Of a stretch of DNA of 64,000 nt, positions 40,620 through 53,530 are shown piece after piece. The number at the start of each line of letters is the position of its first letter. Position 1 is the stretch's first letter. Origin of the DNA: Dipteris shenzhenensis. Taxonomy: Eukaryota; Polypodiophyta; Polypodiopsida; Gleicheniales. The notes beneath the pieces were generated by a model. The model saw only the letters and a program-made list of their open reading frames with translations, did not search any database and was not told where the DNA came from. The stretch lies in assembly GCA_047967505.1 (NCBI GenBank), contig CM106540.1; one strand, written 5' to 3'. Position numbers and translations under genes: made by a program.

Positions 40620-41549
40620 AGGGCCTAGTGCTTGCACACGCTCCTGATTGGCTTTCTGTTCACACTTTTTTTTTTTTTTGAAAAGAGCAAATTCAAGCTT
40701 GTTCAATGTTGAGTGTAGTATGTAAGGATGCAGAGAGCCTCTATCAAGCCTCAATCAGCACTGATAGATTGGCTCTTAAGCATCCCTAGCAGGTGTTCAC
40801 GGTGCTGGACTACTTTGCAGTGGGAGTTGCAAGGTTATAGACCAATGTGCAGTGGTGGTAGCTAATTGGTTGGCAAAGCAATGGCGCTCTAGTGCTCCAT
40901 TTCACACCCTCAAAAACGAATCGCTCATTTTGAGCATCTATGTGTGACCAAAACACCTAGGAATTCGCGCTTCCCATCACCAGTTGTGCATTATGGGAAG
41001 CATGTGCACTAGCCCTAAGAGGGCCTTTCCACCACAGAGGACGTTTCTACATCCTATTAAGAGGGCATTCCCACGCATGACATTTCTACAGCCTACTAAG
41101 CGGGCATTCTTCCCACGGAGGATGTTTCCATAGCCGAGATTTGTGGAAAGTCAAAAAATAGTTCTATTCAGAGTTTTTCGCTTCATGATAGGATGTCCCA
41201 CTAACATCGTGAAAAGGAGAAGAAATAAGTGTGAAGATAGGAGTTACATGACTTTCGCACTATCACAGGTCATGAAAACTCTCAATGCAACCTTGAATGT
41301 ATGTATAGATGTTAGAACATGTGCAGAACCAATTTCATCTACTCGTTCTCACGTAAATGCCTACTTTGAAGGTTGGAAAATCTTCAAGGTCGTGTTGAGC
41401 ATTGTGGGAAGTCCTCTTAGGTCCTTAGCACAAGGATGGGAGTCCGATGAGTTCAAGATAGGAACCTTCGTCATTATTCCCATCCTAAAACCAAGTGCCC
41501 ATTCTTGAGTCTCTACATGATCACATGCTAACCAATTTGTCATACCTTC
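40620..41549. other. No recognised gene
   Basis: The one long frame (41143-41508, plus) shows no family motif. Three spaced copies of a GGGCATTC/GGGCCTTTCC...ACAG-GACG phrase (41020-41130) suggest a short decayed repeat. Confidence 0.45.
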
Positions 41550-41554
41550 CCAAC

Positions 41555-41655
41555 TAACCCATTTCCATAGATTACAGAAAGTTAAATGCAACTACTATCA
41601 CTAACCCATTTCCCTTGCCATTCTATGACAAAGAGATTTTGGATGTTATTCTTAA
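41555..41655 (+). pseudogene. Ty3/gypsy RT fossil fragment
   Basis: The plus strand reads DYRKLNATTITNPFPLPFYD, matching the conserved gypsy RT block (DYRKLN...FPLPxID). Neighbouring sequence no longer shows RT motifs. A short fossil. Confidence 0.7.
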
Positions 41656-41659
41656 AATC

Positions 41660-42970
41660 ATATAGGTAATCCTCCTTGGTTGTCAAGAGGCCAACGACAA
41701 GATGTTATAATCAACAAATGTTGTTTGTAAGAGCCTAGCATGTTAAGTAAAAAGAATGTTAAACCAAATGTAATAGGTCATTAAAAGTTAGTGGTAAAGA
41801 TGGTTACGAAGTACACTATAGAGCCACCATTGCTGCCAGTCCAAGGTTAGAAGGACCCATCTTTTATTGCCAAAACCTTCCTACCTCTACTATTAATGGC
41901 CCATGAAAAAAAATCCTTGTATGCATGTGGTTGTGGTACTCCTTGTTGCCTAGCTATCATCACATTCATCACATTTCACATCCAATCATGCATGTAGGCA
42001 TGACCAAATTGCAAGTGCCCTGCACAAGGAAGTCCCTATGCTAATCTATCTAGCATATCTATGACATAATATTTCTTCTTGAAGGGTTGGTGATGCCAAT
42101 TCTTCAAAATGTCATTGTCAAAGATGACTTGCATGATCTATTATATATGTGAGTATACAAATCCTAATTTATCATTCTCTATGGTCCATTAGGGATCCAT
42201 CCATGTCATGCGATACACGTTAAGAAGTAAACCCTTAGGAGGGTGCCCATGCTAGAGCTAGAGTTATGGGGTTGTCTATACTATACTAGTTGTGATGTAT
42301 AAGATAGCCTGTTAGGGTGCTCGATAGGTTAGGTGCCCCAATCCTCCTGGCAAGGAAATGCATGACCATTCCACTTGCAAGCTATGTATTAGTAGGAACT
42401 TTTATTGAATCACACCTAGTAAAGAGACCATGACATTCACACCCCTCATAGCAACTACCCTCCCCATAGATCCACATCATCCTATTACCCTTCTTGCAAT
42501 GGCATCATAAAGTAGTTGACGATGCCCTGGCTTGAGGAGGGAAGCCTTGAGAAAAGTAGGAACCCATCATTAGCTTGTGTAGTAAATAGCTACATAGGGA
42601 AAATTAGATTCATTGTCTTAGCCATTGGACAAGCCTCATCTATGATAAACATGAAGCTATATAGTAGGATCTTAACTTTGATGCAAAGGATGTGGTATGG
42701 AACAACATAGCTACACGTGCAAAAATAAATAGCTCATCTACTAGCCAAAAGAAAAGAAAAAGGAAAAGAGATGAACATGGACAAGTTTGAAGAGTAAGGA
42801 AAATAAACAGCTCATCTACACCATATAAGCATGTTATGTGCAACTCTATTGGAAAATGAAGGAATACACACTTTATACAAGAACGGATTAGGGTAAGGGT
42901 TACTCCCTGTTTTCCCTAGATGGACCTTCTACTATACCGCTCTACCTTGCACACTATGCATGATATTGAG
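41660..42970. other. No recognised gene
   Basis: AT-rich, no frame with a motif. The right end (about 42840-42970) should hold the 3' LTR side of the minus-strand copia fragment that follows, but I could not define it. Confidence 0.45.
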
Positions 42971-42979
42971 ATTAATCTC

Positions 42980-44040
42980 TTATATAGATTCCCTCAAGAT
43001 CATCATGAAGTTGGCATTCCCCCAAGATGATGATTCTCAAGTTTGAAGAAGGAATGAACATTATTTTACATCACTCTCCCTTAATGAGAATACCCTTCCT
43101 CTTGAGTCAAACCAAGAGCTTGCTTGCCAATGTTTCTCAAAAAACCTCTTCTGCAAACAATTTGATAAAGATGTATGTAACATTGCCTTTGTTATCACAA
43201 TGTCGAAGTGTTATCACCATGTAGCACCCTTTCTCTAATGAAGTGCTCCTGACATCAATATCCTTCATTGTAGACTGATGTATTTGAAGTGTTACCACAT
43301 GTATATTGTTGTTGGCTTTGTCTCATCAAAATAGTCTATTTTTTATAATAGTTATTTGTATGTTGGTGTTCGTTTTGTCTCATTAAAATAGTATGTGTTT
43401 TAATGATAATCTTTTGATCCGTATAACTTCACATATTCCTATTGTGAGAACGTTGTATATTCTTATTCTATTGATGACATGAAAATAGCTGGTTAATTTG
43501 CAATCCTAGATTAGCAAAACATTTTCCAATTCTTCTACACCAATTTCTTAGTGCTTGTTTTAATCCATGTATCCTAGATTAGAGAAATATTTGTCAATTT
43601 TATTATTCTAACTTCTAGATGATTACTTTAAGCCATGCAAAATCTTCTTCATTTTGTACACTTTTGGTTCTTTTTTATTTTTTCACAAGCCCTCATGGAT
43701 AAGGCATGTATACCTCTTTATCTAGGTATCCATTTAGAAATGTCTTTTGTATATCTCCTTGGTACATTTTCCACCTATTATTGGTTGTCAATGGTAATCA
43801 AAATCTTATGAAACCTATTCTTGTTATCAGAGCATAAGTTTCTTCATAGTCTTCTCCATACTAATGTGCAAATGCTTTTGCAACGTTTTTTACTTTGAAT
43901 CATTTCTAATGCTTCCATCTAGATTGTAAATCCATTTATTTACAATGACTTCCTTCCTAATGGTAAGTCATATTACTCCCATATATTGTTCTTGTACCAT
44001 GCATTTGTTTCTTCATTCATAGCTACTACCATTTTGGCTT
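42980..44040 (-). pseudogene. copia 3 reverse transcriptase-RNase H remnant
   Basis: On the minus strand, across many frameshifts: AMNEETNAWYKNN (RT start), KTFLNGYLDKEVYMP, RIGKCFANLG, and the RNase H C-terminal block HFIRERVLHGD...DIxTKLFAEEVF and ALGLTQEEG. The YVDD box is not recognisable. The terminal part (about 43000-43260) is homologous to 61440-61690. Heavily decayed. Confidence 0.7.
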
Positions 44041-45990
44041 ATGGTTATTCGTGGGGCTGGTTAGTTGAAGATAATTGGTTGCATTTTGCTTTGACAAGAC
44101 AAAGCGATTGAACCAAGACTAAAATTATATCCATTTGTACATCTTCTGTCGGAGTATCTTAGACTTGGGATATGGTGTTTGATTAATGTGGGAAAATGAG
44201 GCAAAGGGTTGTCGCAAACAATTGAGAGTGCGTACCCACCTAGCCCACATGGGAGATTCCTCCACACACACCATGCATGTGGGTGGATGCATTTATTGGG
44301 AGAGACCCCCTCTCTTGGTGGCTATAAAAGGAGGGGGCTATTCCTTGATGGGACACGCTCATTCTTGTATAGCCACCATGCTAGTACTTTGATTTCCCCC
44401 ATCCTTCCTTTCAAATAAAGCATGACTCTCTTCCCTTGATGTCTCCATCTCTACATTCCACCTCCCATCATGTATATGCTCCTCTTCCCCCTCTCCCTTC
44501 CCCCTTGTGCCATAGTCTCCCTCTTCATTCCCACTACCCTTAATCCCTTTTCCCCACCCATGTTAATGCTTCTACCCTCACATTCCCTTTCCCCCATGGC
44601 CCTTGAGCGTCGCCATGCCTAGCGTCTAGCCTCATGCCTTGATTTCTTTTCTAGTTAATAGTGTCTCCATTGTTTGTTCATTTCATCACAAGTCTTACGA
44701 TGCTTGCCACTTGAGAATGTCATAGACTCGACCATCTTATTCACAAAATCATGGCCCTTAATTGCATTTGGTTATCCTAATGAGATTCTCTTTATTAGCT
44801 TCATGGTAATTAGACCCAAGCCAATGTACCTTCCTCTTGCATAAGTAGCATAACAAATGCTTTGAATATAGAGTTCACCATATCTCCCATACACACTGTG
44901 TATAGGTCAATTCCACTTATGTACCCCTCCACAGCAAGCCAATCTACCATGCTTTGACTCAAACAACTACGAGCATGGAAAACTTTTTGGATTCACCTAA
45001 AATCAGCATTCAGCCATGACACCACCCAAAAACCCATCTTGATAATAGGTTTAGAGTTATCAAGCCAAAAAATTCATATGTAGAATATAAGAGTGCATGT
45101 AGCAACCCTAACGTGACTACTAGATATGCCAACAAGGCAACCAATAGTCAAAGGTTTGAATGCAATTTTTATAAATCACACAAAAATGCCTTTACTACAT
45201 TGGAATGTGTCATTGCATTTACTATAATGTAATGTGCACTTGCATATGCAAGACCAATAGCATTTGCTCCTTATGCAATGGTTTCATCTAAAAGACCAAT
45301 AGCATTGGAACTTGAGCAAAGATTGTCGTGTCTTATTTCTTAATTGCAATGATATAATAGGCATGAATAATTAGTGTTTCTTAATTGCAATGATTTAGCA
45401 AGCATGACTAATTTGCAACAAAGGCAATTATGTTTTGATGTTGACCTAATATTAAGCCATTCGTACCTTTAATAGTAGATGGATCCTTACAAGAACACAT
45501 CTTGATACATGATAGACCCATATTTTTAGGCAAATTTTAATAAGGAATGCAAGAAGGACACTCTACAATTGAGATAACTACTTATAGTAGATATTGTTTA
45601 CACATGAGGATGAAACATATCACAAGAAGTGTGATAAATGCCAATGCACATGTAGACCATTTTTAGCTACCCTACATGCCTTTAACAAATGGAAGCCTTT
45701 CAAAACTAGGGGCTCAATTATCAACCATTCAAAAACCTAGCAATGACTTCAGTAGCTCAAAATTTTTAAAGAGTGTCTAGTCCAAGCTTATTGTACTTGC
45801 AAGTGATATAACAAGGTGCAAGGCCTTAATATTATAAGCAAACACAACAAAAGTAGGAATTCTAGTGCTACTATATAAATCTTAGATACAACCAGCCAAT
45901 GTGACCTCAAGTCTAGCAAGATATGACTATTCAAGATAGGTGTGGCTTTTTTAATGGAATTTACAACTGGTCCCAATCATTATGATCTTT
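44041..45990. other. No recognised gene
   Basis: AT-rich with CT-rich stretches (44390-44600). No convincing frame. Short duplicated phrases around CAATAGCATT and AATTGCAATGATTTA (45250-45420). Confidence 0.5.
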
Positions 45991-45999
45991 GTTCATGAT

Positions 46000-46340
46000 C
46001 TTGTGAAGGAAGATGTTTTTAAGCACTTTGTGCATGGCCTCCACTTGATGATTCATCCTTGGGTAGTAAGTGGTCAATCTTATGTTGAATTAAGTTTTCC
46101 TTAATCGTGATTTTATATTATAGAATTGGTGAAGTGAATCCCAATCAAGCATTGACTCTTACATATGATATTCTCTTATAAGTACCTTGAGGTCCTTTGT
46201 GGTGTGTTATCCCGTAAGGTTTTGGATTTAGCTTATTTGGTGACATACTCGGTTTCCACCATGATGTACTTATTTCCTCCTAGGTGTGTGACAACTTTGA
46301 ATGGACCTTTGATCTTCCCACTCGCTAGCATATGTCACAT
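46000..46340 (-). pseudogene. Ty3/gypsy integrase fossil
   Basis: The minus strand gives KIKGPFKVVTHLGGNKYIMV followed by ETEYVTK-AKSKTLRDNT (compare the ATDYVTKW...A-LRDNT core of plant gypsy integrases), a DRGTHFTNSII-like GIHFTNSI block, then RLTTYYPRMNHQVEAMHKVL (the YYPQxNGQxE block with Glu kept). Several stops and frame changes. Orientation is opposite to the RT fossil at 41.6 kb, so they are probably different insertions. Confidence 0.72.
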
Positions 46341-47760
46341 CTCTTGCAATGCTTTGTTCTGTTTGCATACATTCAACCTAGAATTACATATATATTTGAG
46401 TGTGAATTTGATCTGTCATGACTCCTTGATGATCTTCAACCACTCATTATTGTCCTCCCATATGGAAGGATGTATGAGATCCCTACCTTCTTTAATGTCA
46501 ACTAAAGGCATGGAGGGATCTCATTGGCAAGCACAATGTGCATATGATTGAGCCACTCAACATGGAGCTAGTAAGGCTGCAAAAAGTGTACCAATGGTAC
46601 AACTAATTCATGGGTGGTCCAAGCGAAATGAAACAAGGGCTGTTGCAATGTAACATACAAAATATTCTTGACATTTCAAGTTGTGTGATAGGTAGATGTA
46701 GAGTAAAGAAGGAGAATCATTAATTCCTCATAGGTAGGACAACAGTGTGTAAGATGGAGTGCAACTCATCAAAGGGAAGGTCATGCATGGACATAGTCAA
46801 ACAAATTGTGATGGTAGAAGATTGATAAGTTTCAAGTTTTGTTGATAGATTTTTGTTTTACTCATAGTTTGTGAAATTTTGATAAGTTTTCAAGTTTTAA
46901 AAGTTTTTTAATTTGTATTTTAAATAGCCTCTTTTTTAAAAGCCAAGGCTTTGGTCCATATATAAAACTTCATGTGCATTGTGTTCTCATTTCAAGTTCT
47001 CTCCATCCCTAACCACTCCACATTTCGAATCCCATCATCTCTTCACACACTCATCCTTTAGTTCTTTACTATCCCCTCTCTAACCTTCAGCATCTTCCCC
47101 CCCTCTCGACTCTCTCACTTGTTGCTCATGATGGTTTACATAAAGAAAAAGGCATCTAATCTCATAGAAGCCCCAAGGACATAGAAACTAAGTCTTCAAG
47201 TAACAAAACTCCCTCAGATGAGGCTCTTCTTAGCTATCACAGAGGCATGAGAAGATTCCTTTTAAGAGAACACATGCTACAGAGTCCAATACATAGGAGT
47301 GAGCTAATAAGAGAGCTCGTGCTCTAGAGCAACCAAGACAACAAGAGTAGCTCCTCACACAAATGGAACAAGAATAAGAGTAAAGGTCTATAGAGTGATA
47401 CAAGAAGCACAACATCAACCACTCCATTGACCTCTGTAGAATGGATCTCCACCTATGGGATATTGTAGGGTGCCAAGTCCTTTCTAGTTTGGAGTGAAGG
47501 AAGTTCAAGCTAACCATAATGGCTTTGAGGTAAATCTTCAGGTACCATTTATGGCTCTCCTCATCCCAAAGGCTAGTTTTGCAAGATTGGTATGCAAGAT
47601 CATGCAAGGATTCGATTTGAACCAACCGAATTCCATTTATTCATAGGCAAGAGTAGAATACACTTTGAGAGTCATAGATGAGGTGTGGCCAACACTACAA
47701 ATAGCTATGGAGACCTTATTAGTAGATCTTTCAACTTGCAACCATCTCTTAGGTTTAGAA
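46341..47760. other. No recognised gene
   Basis: AT-rich. A 131-codon minus-strand frame (47230-47625) has no motif. Gypsy gag or 3' sequence could be hidden here, but I cannot support it. Confidence 0.45.
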
Positions 47761-47973
47761 CAATATGGGAGAATGGGGTCTCAAATGGGCCTAGAATTAA
47801 TGTTTCCTAATTTCAAGGGAGAATGATAAATTTGAGGTGTACCAATGGGAGTGCTTTTTGTGGGGCAATGCCATGTTGAGGTGTAGGTGGGTAGTCATGT
47901 AGACAGCCCTTATTGGCCACCCCAAACATCCTTCCCTCCTTAACCCATGTTTGACCCTCCTCTCATGCGCACC
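47761..47973 (+). repeat. Left arm of long inverted repeat
   Basis: The reverse complement aligns, at roughly 80 percent by eye, with 59869-60108 over its whole length. Shared blocks (read on the other strand) include GTCAAACATGGGTTAAG, CACCTCAACAT, ATTGCCCCACA, CATTGGTACACCTCAAAT and CCCTTGAAATTAG. It ends in a degenerate copy of the 34-bp end sequence (GGGAGAATGGGGTCTCAAA). Confidence 0.75.
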
Positions 47974-48587
47974 TATCCAAATCAAACTTAGACATGCATG
48001 TTCAAGCTTTCATGGCCAAAGAGGCAGCTCGAAAATCTACTCCAAATTGACATGTAGAGGCCGAAACACAAAGGGATTTTGTAGTGGGGAGGAAGGAAAA
48101 TATGTAAGGCTTCACCCTCAGAGAGGAATTTTGCAAAATGATAAGCACATCGGCCAGCACTATAGAAGAACCCCAAACTATATTTTTAACGAATTCAGCC
48201 CGAATCTTGCTCCAAATGAGCTCAGACTTGATGAGCAACAAGGTAGTGATGTCACCCAGCTCCCTCTAGAAGGGATTTGACAATGTTGCTCTCCATAGTG
48301 AGAATCAAGAAGAAGGTCAACGCAGCTTCTTGAGGCAATGCCACCCCGAAAATGGTGAGATAGCATGTATAGCTTATTCTGTAGATTTGCCCTAGCCTTG
48401 GGAAGACTCTCCTGAAAGATGAGAGGCTGAGAATGCGAGCTTGAAGAGAAATCTCAGTTCCAAAATCGACTTTGGTGAGGGAAGGTGGAAGATGGAGGTG
48501 AGGATGGAGATGATGATATGGCACCTAACTAGGGTTTAGGCTAGAGAGAGAATCTAATGCTAGGCTAAGCTAGATCTAGAACCTAAA
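47974..48587 (-). other. Leader after the LTR at 48602-48954
   Basis: Downstream of the primer site on the minus strand. Contains CT-rich sequence and short frames (48252-48524, 48002-48241) without motifs. It appears cut off by the left inverted-repeat arm, so the body of this element is missing. Confidence 0.45.
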
Positions 48588-48599
48588 GCTCTGATACCA
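48588..48599 (-). other. Primer-binding site, initiator Met tRNA
   Basis: TGGTATCAGAGC on the minus strand, two bases after the LTR end TCTACA. Confidence 0.9.
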
Positions 48600-48601
48600 A
48601 A

Positions 48602-48954
48602 TGTAGAATCATGTGGGATAGAATAGATGCATCTTGGAAGAGGAGTGAGAGCACAAGATGTAACCAAAAAGTTGTTCACTATAGATTGTGAGAGAGTTGA
48701 TTCTCTCTTATAGAAATGGGGAGAAGGTGGAACCTTCCCTACATCAGTGTCAATTAGCCCTACATCAGTGGGACTGGCCTAAATCAACGGAACCTCCCAT
48801 GTGAGGGGCCTTTGGCTTACATCATCACTTAGGTCACACACTAGACACATCATAGCACTTAATGTGCCTCTACAACACACACAAACACACATGTGACTCC
48901 CTTAGATGCACACATGCACCATAGAGCAAGCCCTTGATCACACTTATCCCAACA
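48602..48954 (-). repeat. copia LTR (353 bp)
   Basis: On the minus strand TGTTGGGATAAG...GATTCTACA, TG...CA ends, followed by a Met-tRNA primer site. Its TG abuts the end of copia 4 integrase sequence, so either it is the 5' LTR of a separate insertion into copia 4, or copia 4 was deleted up to this LTR. No matching second LTR was seen. Confidence 0.78.
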
Positions 48955-48959
48955 TCTAC

Positions 48960-50836
48960 ATCATCAATCACATTTACTGGTTTATACCAGCTGCTCATCT
49001 CATAAAAAAGAACATCTCTACTCACTGTAAACTTATGAGTAGAAGGGTTATAGCATCTTTACCCTTTCTGCTGTAGAGAATAACCAATAAAGATGCACTT
49101 CTCAACTTTTGGATCCAACTTGGATCTCAACTCATCTGGCACATCAACATAGGCAATGCAACCAAAAACTTTCAAATGAGAAATATCTAGTTTCCTACCA
49201 ATATACCTCTCCTCTCGCATCATGCCATGTATTGCTGTAGTGGGAGTCCTATTCATTATGTAGACTACTGTAGTAACTGCTTCAGCCTAATAATAATATG
49301 GCAAGTCTTTTTCATTGAGCATGGCATGAGATACCTCTCCGATATGCCTGTTTTTCCTTTCTGCAAGTCCATTTTGCTGTGGGGTATGATTGCATGAATA
49401 TTGCTACTTTATGCCATGCTCCTGTAGGAAACTTGCAAACTCATTTGAGAGGTACTCTCCCCCTCCATCTGACCTTAGGCATTTTATTTGCAGGCATGTT
49501 TCTTTTTTGACCATAGCTTTAAAAGCTTTGAAATGCCCAAACACTTCACTTTTCTTTTTCATAAAATACACCCAAACTTTTCTGATGTAGTCATCAATAA
49601 AAGTGACAAAATAATGACATCCTCCAATAGATGTAGCTTTAGTAGTCCACACATCAGAGTGGATTAATTCCAATGGCCTCTTACTCTCTTGAACATGTCT
49701 AGGAAATGGTTTCCTTGCTTGTTTTCCAAATTGACAGGCTTCACATACCTTATGCATTTCTGCAACCTTGAACTTAGGCAATCTTGTAACAATATTTTGG
49801 GCCTACATTAATTTAAGTCATTGTACATTAACATGACCAATGCGTTTATGCCAGATATTTATATCTGCAACTACACCGGTCCCATGTGCAAACATTGCTG
49901 CACTGAATTCAGGCATGTCTGCATCCAACGTAAACATCCTGCCCTTCTTCTTCCCTTTTGCTATCAAGCGACCTTTATTTTTCATATCCTCAACAAAGCA
50001 CCCATGAGGATTAAATCTTACCTGTAAGCCCTGCTCAACCATTTGACCAACATAAACCAGGTTCTTGGTGATATTCGGGACATGAAATACATTAGACAGG
50101 TATTTCTTTTTTCCATCCTGCATAGACAAAGGAATTTTACCAATCTGCATAATAGGATGTGCAGTATCATCACCAGTCTCCACAAATCCTGGTCTTTCCA
50201 TTTTCCTTGCATCCTGCATCCATTCTGCATGACCTGTCATGTGGTTTGACGCACCAGAGTCAACATACCACACATCATTGCTTTCTTCTGCACTTATCAC
50301 AGAATTGGTCATGTGCTATACGATAAATAGATGCTCATTTCTGTCATCACCCTGTTTACTAGAGGATGCATAATTGCCTTGTTGCAATTTTCCAGTCATG
50401 ATATGTCATTCTGCTTTTTATAGCAATCTTTAACCATATGACCCATTTTACCATAGTAGTAGCATTCAACATTGCTGTTTGCATTTTGGCCTCTCTGCCA
50501 TCCACCATGACCTCTTTGGCTCCCCTTGCCTCTAAAGTTCATAGGATTGGTTTTCTTGAATTTGCCTGCTCTACCTTTGCCTCTACCTCTTCTAGCATTT
50601 GAGTAGAAGACAGCTTCTTCTGAAGTTTCTCCTGAAGAAGATGCACCACCATTTCTCTGCTCTTCAAAAATTAGAAGAGCAATCAACACCTCAAAATCAG
50701 GGAAATTATCATGGATGGCAATGGATGTCCAGAATTGTGCATAATCCTTTCCTAGACCATTCAAGGTCACAAAAACTAAATCATCATCTTCCACTGGTGA
50801 CCGAATAGAAGCAAGTGCATCTGCAATCTTCTTGCA
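48960..50836 (-). pseudogene. copia 4 gag-protease-integrase, nearly intact
   Basis: Minus strand: gag end LNGLGKDYAQFWTSIAIHDN and a basic Gly-rich stretch, then knuckle CYYYGKMGHMVKDC (second Cys replaced by Tyr). Protease WYVDSGASNHMT with DSGAS intact. GAG-pre-integrase part INIWHKRIGHVNV. Integrase CEACQFGKQAR, LIHSDVW (Asp), TFIDDYIRK (Asp), SDGGGEYLS, TPQQNGLAERKNR (Glu), then LKVFGCIAYVDVP and KCIFIGYSLQQKG. The DDE triad is complete. Stops are few: two TAGs in the integrase (before QYSCNH and at the Trp of YWAEA) and a short break between gag and protease. The 5' side of gag is lost at an inversion junction near 50836, and RT is missing after about 48960. Confidence 0.9.
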
Positions 50837-51745
50837 AATATTGATATCTGGCATAAATGCATTGGTCATGTTAATGCATAGTAACTTAAATTAATGCATG
50901 CCCAAAATATTATTACAGGATTACCCAAGTTCAAGGTTGCAGAAATGCATAAGGTATATGAAGCTTGTCAATTTGGAAAACAAGCAAGGAAACCATTTCC
51001 TAGACATGTTCAAGAGAGTAAGAGGCCATCGGAATTATTCCACTCTAAGGTGTGGACTACTAAAGCCGCATCTATTGGAGGCTGTCATTATTTTGTCACT
51101 TTTATTGATGACTACAGCCATGGGATATGGCTCTTGCAGAGGCAGTATGGATTGGACATGCTACCAAAATATGAGATGACAAGTTGTAAGCCTATTTCAG
51201 TTCCTTTGGAGCAGAATGTGAAGTTGAGTGTAGATGCAGGTGAGCTTCTAGAAGACCCTATGTATAGATGCAGAGTAGGAAGTTTGATTTATATGACTAT
51301 TACCAGGCGAGATTTGAGCTATGATGTTGGGTTGGCAAGTCAGTTTATGCAAGCTCCAAGGAAATTGCATTTGGATGCGGCTAGATGCATACTGAGGTAT
51401 GTGAAGTCCACATTGCAATATGGACTATTTTATGAGACTGGGGTTCAGATACAGTTGCATGGATACACTGTGATTGGGCTGGTAGTATTTTTGATAGACG
51501 ATCTACAGGTGGATATATGTTCTCTTTTGGGAGTGTTGCAGTCACTTCGAGCAGCAAGAAATAGCCTACGGTTGCCTTGTCGAGCACAGAGGCTGAGTAC
51601 AGGGGTGCAGCAATAGTTGCATGTGAGGTAGCTTGGTTACATAAGCTACTTTATGATATGCATCAGTCTACAGATGGGCCAGTTGTCATTTATTGCCATA
51701 TCGAGATTTACTCATGATATGCCAGGGTGACCGTTGTGCATTTAT
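50836..51745 (+). pseudogene. copia 4-family fragment in opposite orientation
   Basis: Begins NIDIWHKCIGHVNA, equivalent to the minus copy's INIWHKRIGHVNV, continues AEMHKVYEACQFGKQARKPF and FVTFIDDYS, nearly identical to 49781-49404. It then jumps from integrase into the end of RT and RNase H: QRQYGLDMLPKYEMTSCKPI, SLIYMTITRRDLSYDVGLAS, ARCILRYVKSTLQYGLFYET, and after a frameshift a STEAEY-type RNase H segment to about 51720. Integrase Glu, the RT core and YVDD are deleted. It sits head to head with copia 4 gag. Confidence 0.9.
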
Positions 51746-51955
51746 GTCACCGACTTGTTAGCTACAGATGTGGTTGGTACATTGCCCATGAATAATAGCT
51801 AGATGACAGCTATCTTTATGTACTCTAGTTAGTGGCTCAGTTAGTATGCCACCTTAGCTAGCTAAGTTTGGTTTGAGACCCGCATACAGGGTTCACCTAT
51901 TCTTTTGTGCTTAGAGTTCTTTTGGCTTTCACAACTAAGAAGAGGAAAATAGTTT

Positions 51956-53530
51956 TCAGCCTCCACCTTTGTGTATATTCCCCCATTGTGTATGTGAAAA
52001 AGCTACAAGTGAGACTCCTTCCTTCTCTCCCACTCTCTTCACAAATGCTCCCCCTATTTTATGGGCTGATTTAGTATGCTTCCCATAGAGATAGTGCTCA
52101 CAAAATTCAAAATAAAAAAAACTCAAATGCGATACATAACCCAAATAGTACATAAGAGTTTTATTCCATTCTGGCTCATGTGCCCCAATCAGCAGTCCAC
52201 AAAGTACTTGGCTACTTGGTTCAGACACCCCTAATACATGTAAGGGATACAATGTCCCACACTTGGCACCTCTTGCCAAATCCATAGAGCCCTTTTAAAT
52301 TTTCCAACTATAAAAGACAAAGGTGATGTAAAAACCAACATCATCTAGCTGACCTGCTAAAATGAGACTCTTGGTCAGCTTAGGCACATGTCTCACATTT
52401 TTCAAAAAAAATGCAGACCCATTTGCAAAAGAAAACTTTATGTCACTTGCTCCCACTATGTCACATGCATAGTTATTTCCAAGATGTACACAACCTGCCT
52501 TTCCACTGTCATAAGTGCAGAACCATTCCCTATGGGAGTAACATGGAATGAAGCACCAGAATCGAGAATCCAATCCTGGGAATATGCATCATCTGAAGTG
52601 GTAAGCAGCTCTATAAGTAGACTAGTAGACATGAAGAGAATGCCATTGTCACTATCATCAGTGAGACAGCATTGATCTCCTCAATCTTCACATTTCCTTT
52701 GCCCTCCCTTGGACTCTCTTCTTTGTTACTTCCACCCCAATTTGCATTCTTTTTCTTATCCTTTTGCTCTCTTTTGAGGTTGTAGCGATCCTTTTTCATG
52801 TGGCCCTTCTTGCCACAATGGTAACACTCAATGTTTTGTGCCCTAGATTTGCTATGAGACTCTCCCTCTTTCTTGGGACTTCCCCCTGAACTATGATCTG
52901 CTCCTTTGTACATTTAAGGCTGCATCGTGCTTGTTGCCAACCATAAACTTCCTTCTAATCTCCTTGGCCCCAACAAGCTACCCACAACATCATCAAACTT
53001 CAATACTCCACTAGGTACAGAGTTACTCACAGTAGCTATATGGAAGGTATCCCATGAGGATGGAAATGAACACAAGAGCAATATTGCCTTAGTCTCCACA
53101 TCAAAATTCAGCTTTTGAGCCTAATGCTGGCTGAAAATAATATTAAATTCATTCAAGTGAGAAGCAATGGAGACCCCTTTTGTAATCTGTAGCTCAAACA
53201 ACCTCTTCATGAGGTAAACTTTATTAGAGGGAGTTTCCTTCTCATAAGTGACACAATTTATTCCACAAATCTTTTGCAGTCTGCTCATTACTACTATGAA
53301 ATAAACTGAATCTACAAGATGAAGTATAACAGTAGACTTTGCTAATGCATCCAACTCATTTCAATCATCTTTAGACGTAGCTGTAGGCTTAGTTGCATCC
53401 CTTCTAAGGGTCTAATCTACTTCTTTTGAATAAGTGCATCCCTTATCTATTCTTTCCACAGAGAAAAGTTTGTCCCATCAAACTTTTTAATGCTAAAAAC
53501 TTCCTTTTCAGACATGGAAGAGGATGCCAT
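51956..53530 (-). pseudogene. copia 5 gag-protease remnant
   Basis: Minus strand from ATG at 53530: MSEKEVFSIKKFDGTNFSLW then a TAG, the UBN2-type gag part LMKRLFELQITKGVSIASHL and LLCSFPSSWDTFHIATVSNS. Next comes zinc knuckle CYHCGKKGHMKKDR, in which the last Cys has become Arg. Protease follows (DSGASFHVTP in one frame, then a shift to NNYACDIVGASDIKFSFANG and VRHVPKLTKSLILAGQLDD), then the pre-integrase zinc region (FCEHYLYGKHTKSAHKIGGA). RT is absent. Different family from copia 4. Confidence 0.87.

Noticed and set aside
47020-47040. TTCGAATCCC as a tRNA T-loop
   Set aside because: No acceptor or anticodon stem can be formed around it.
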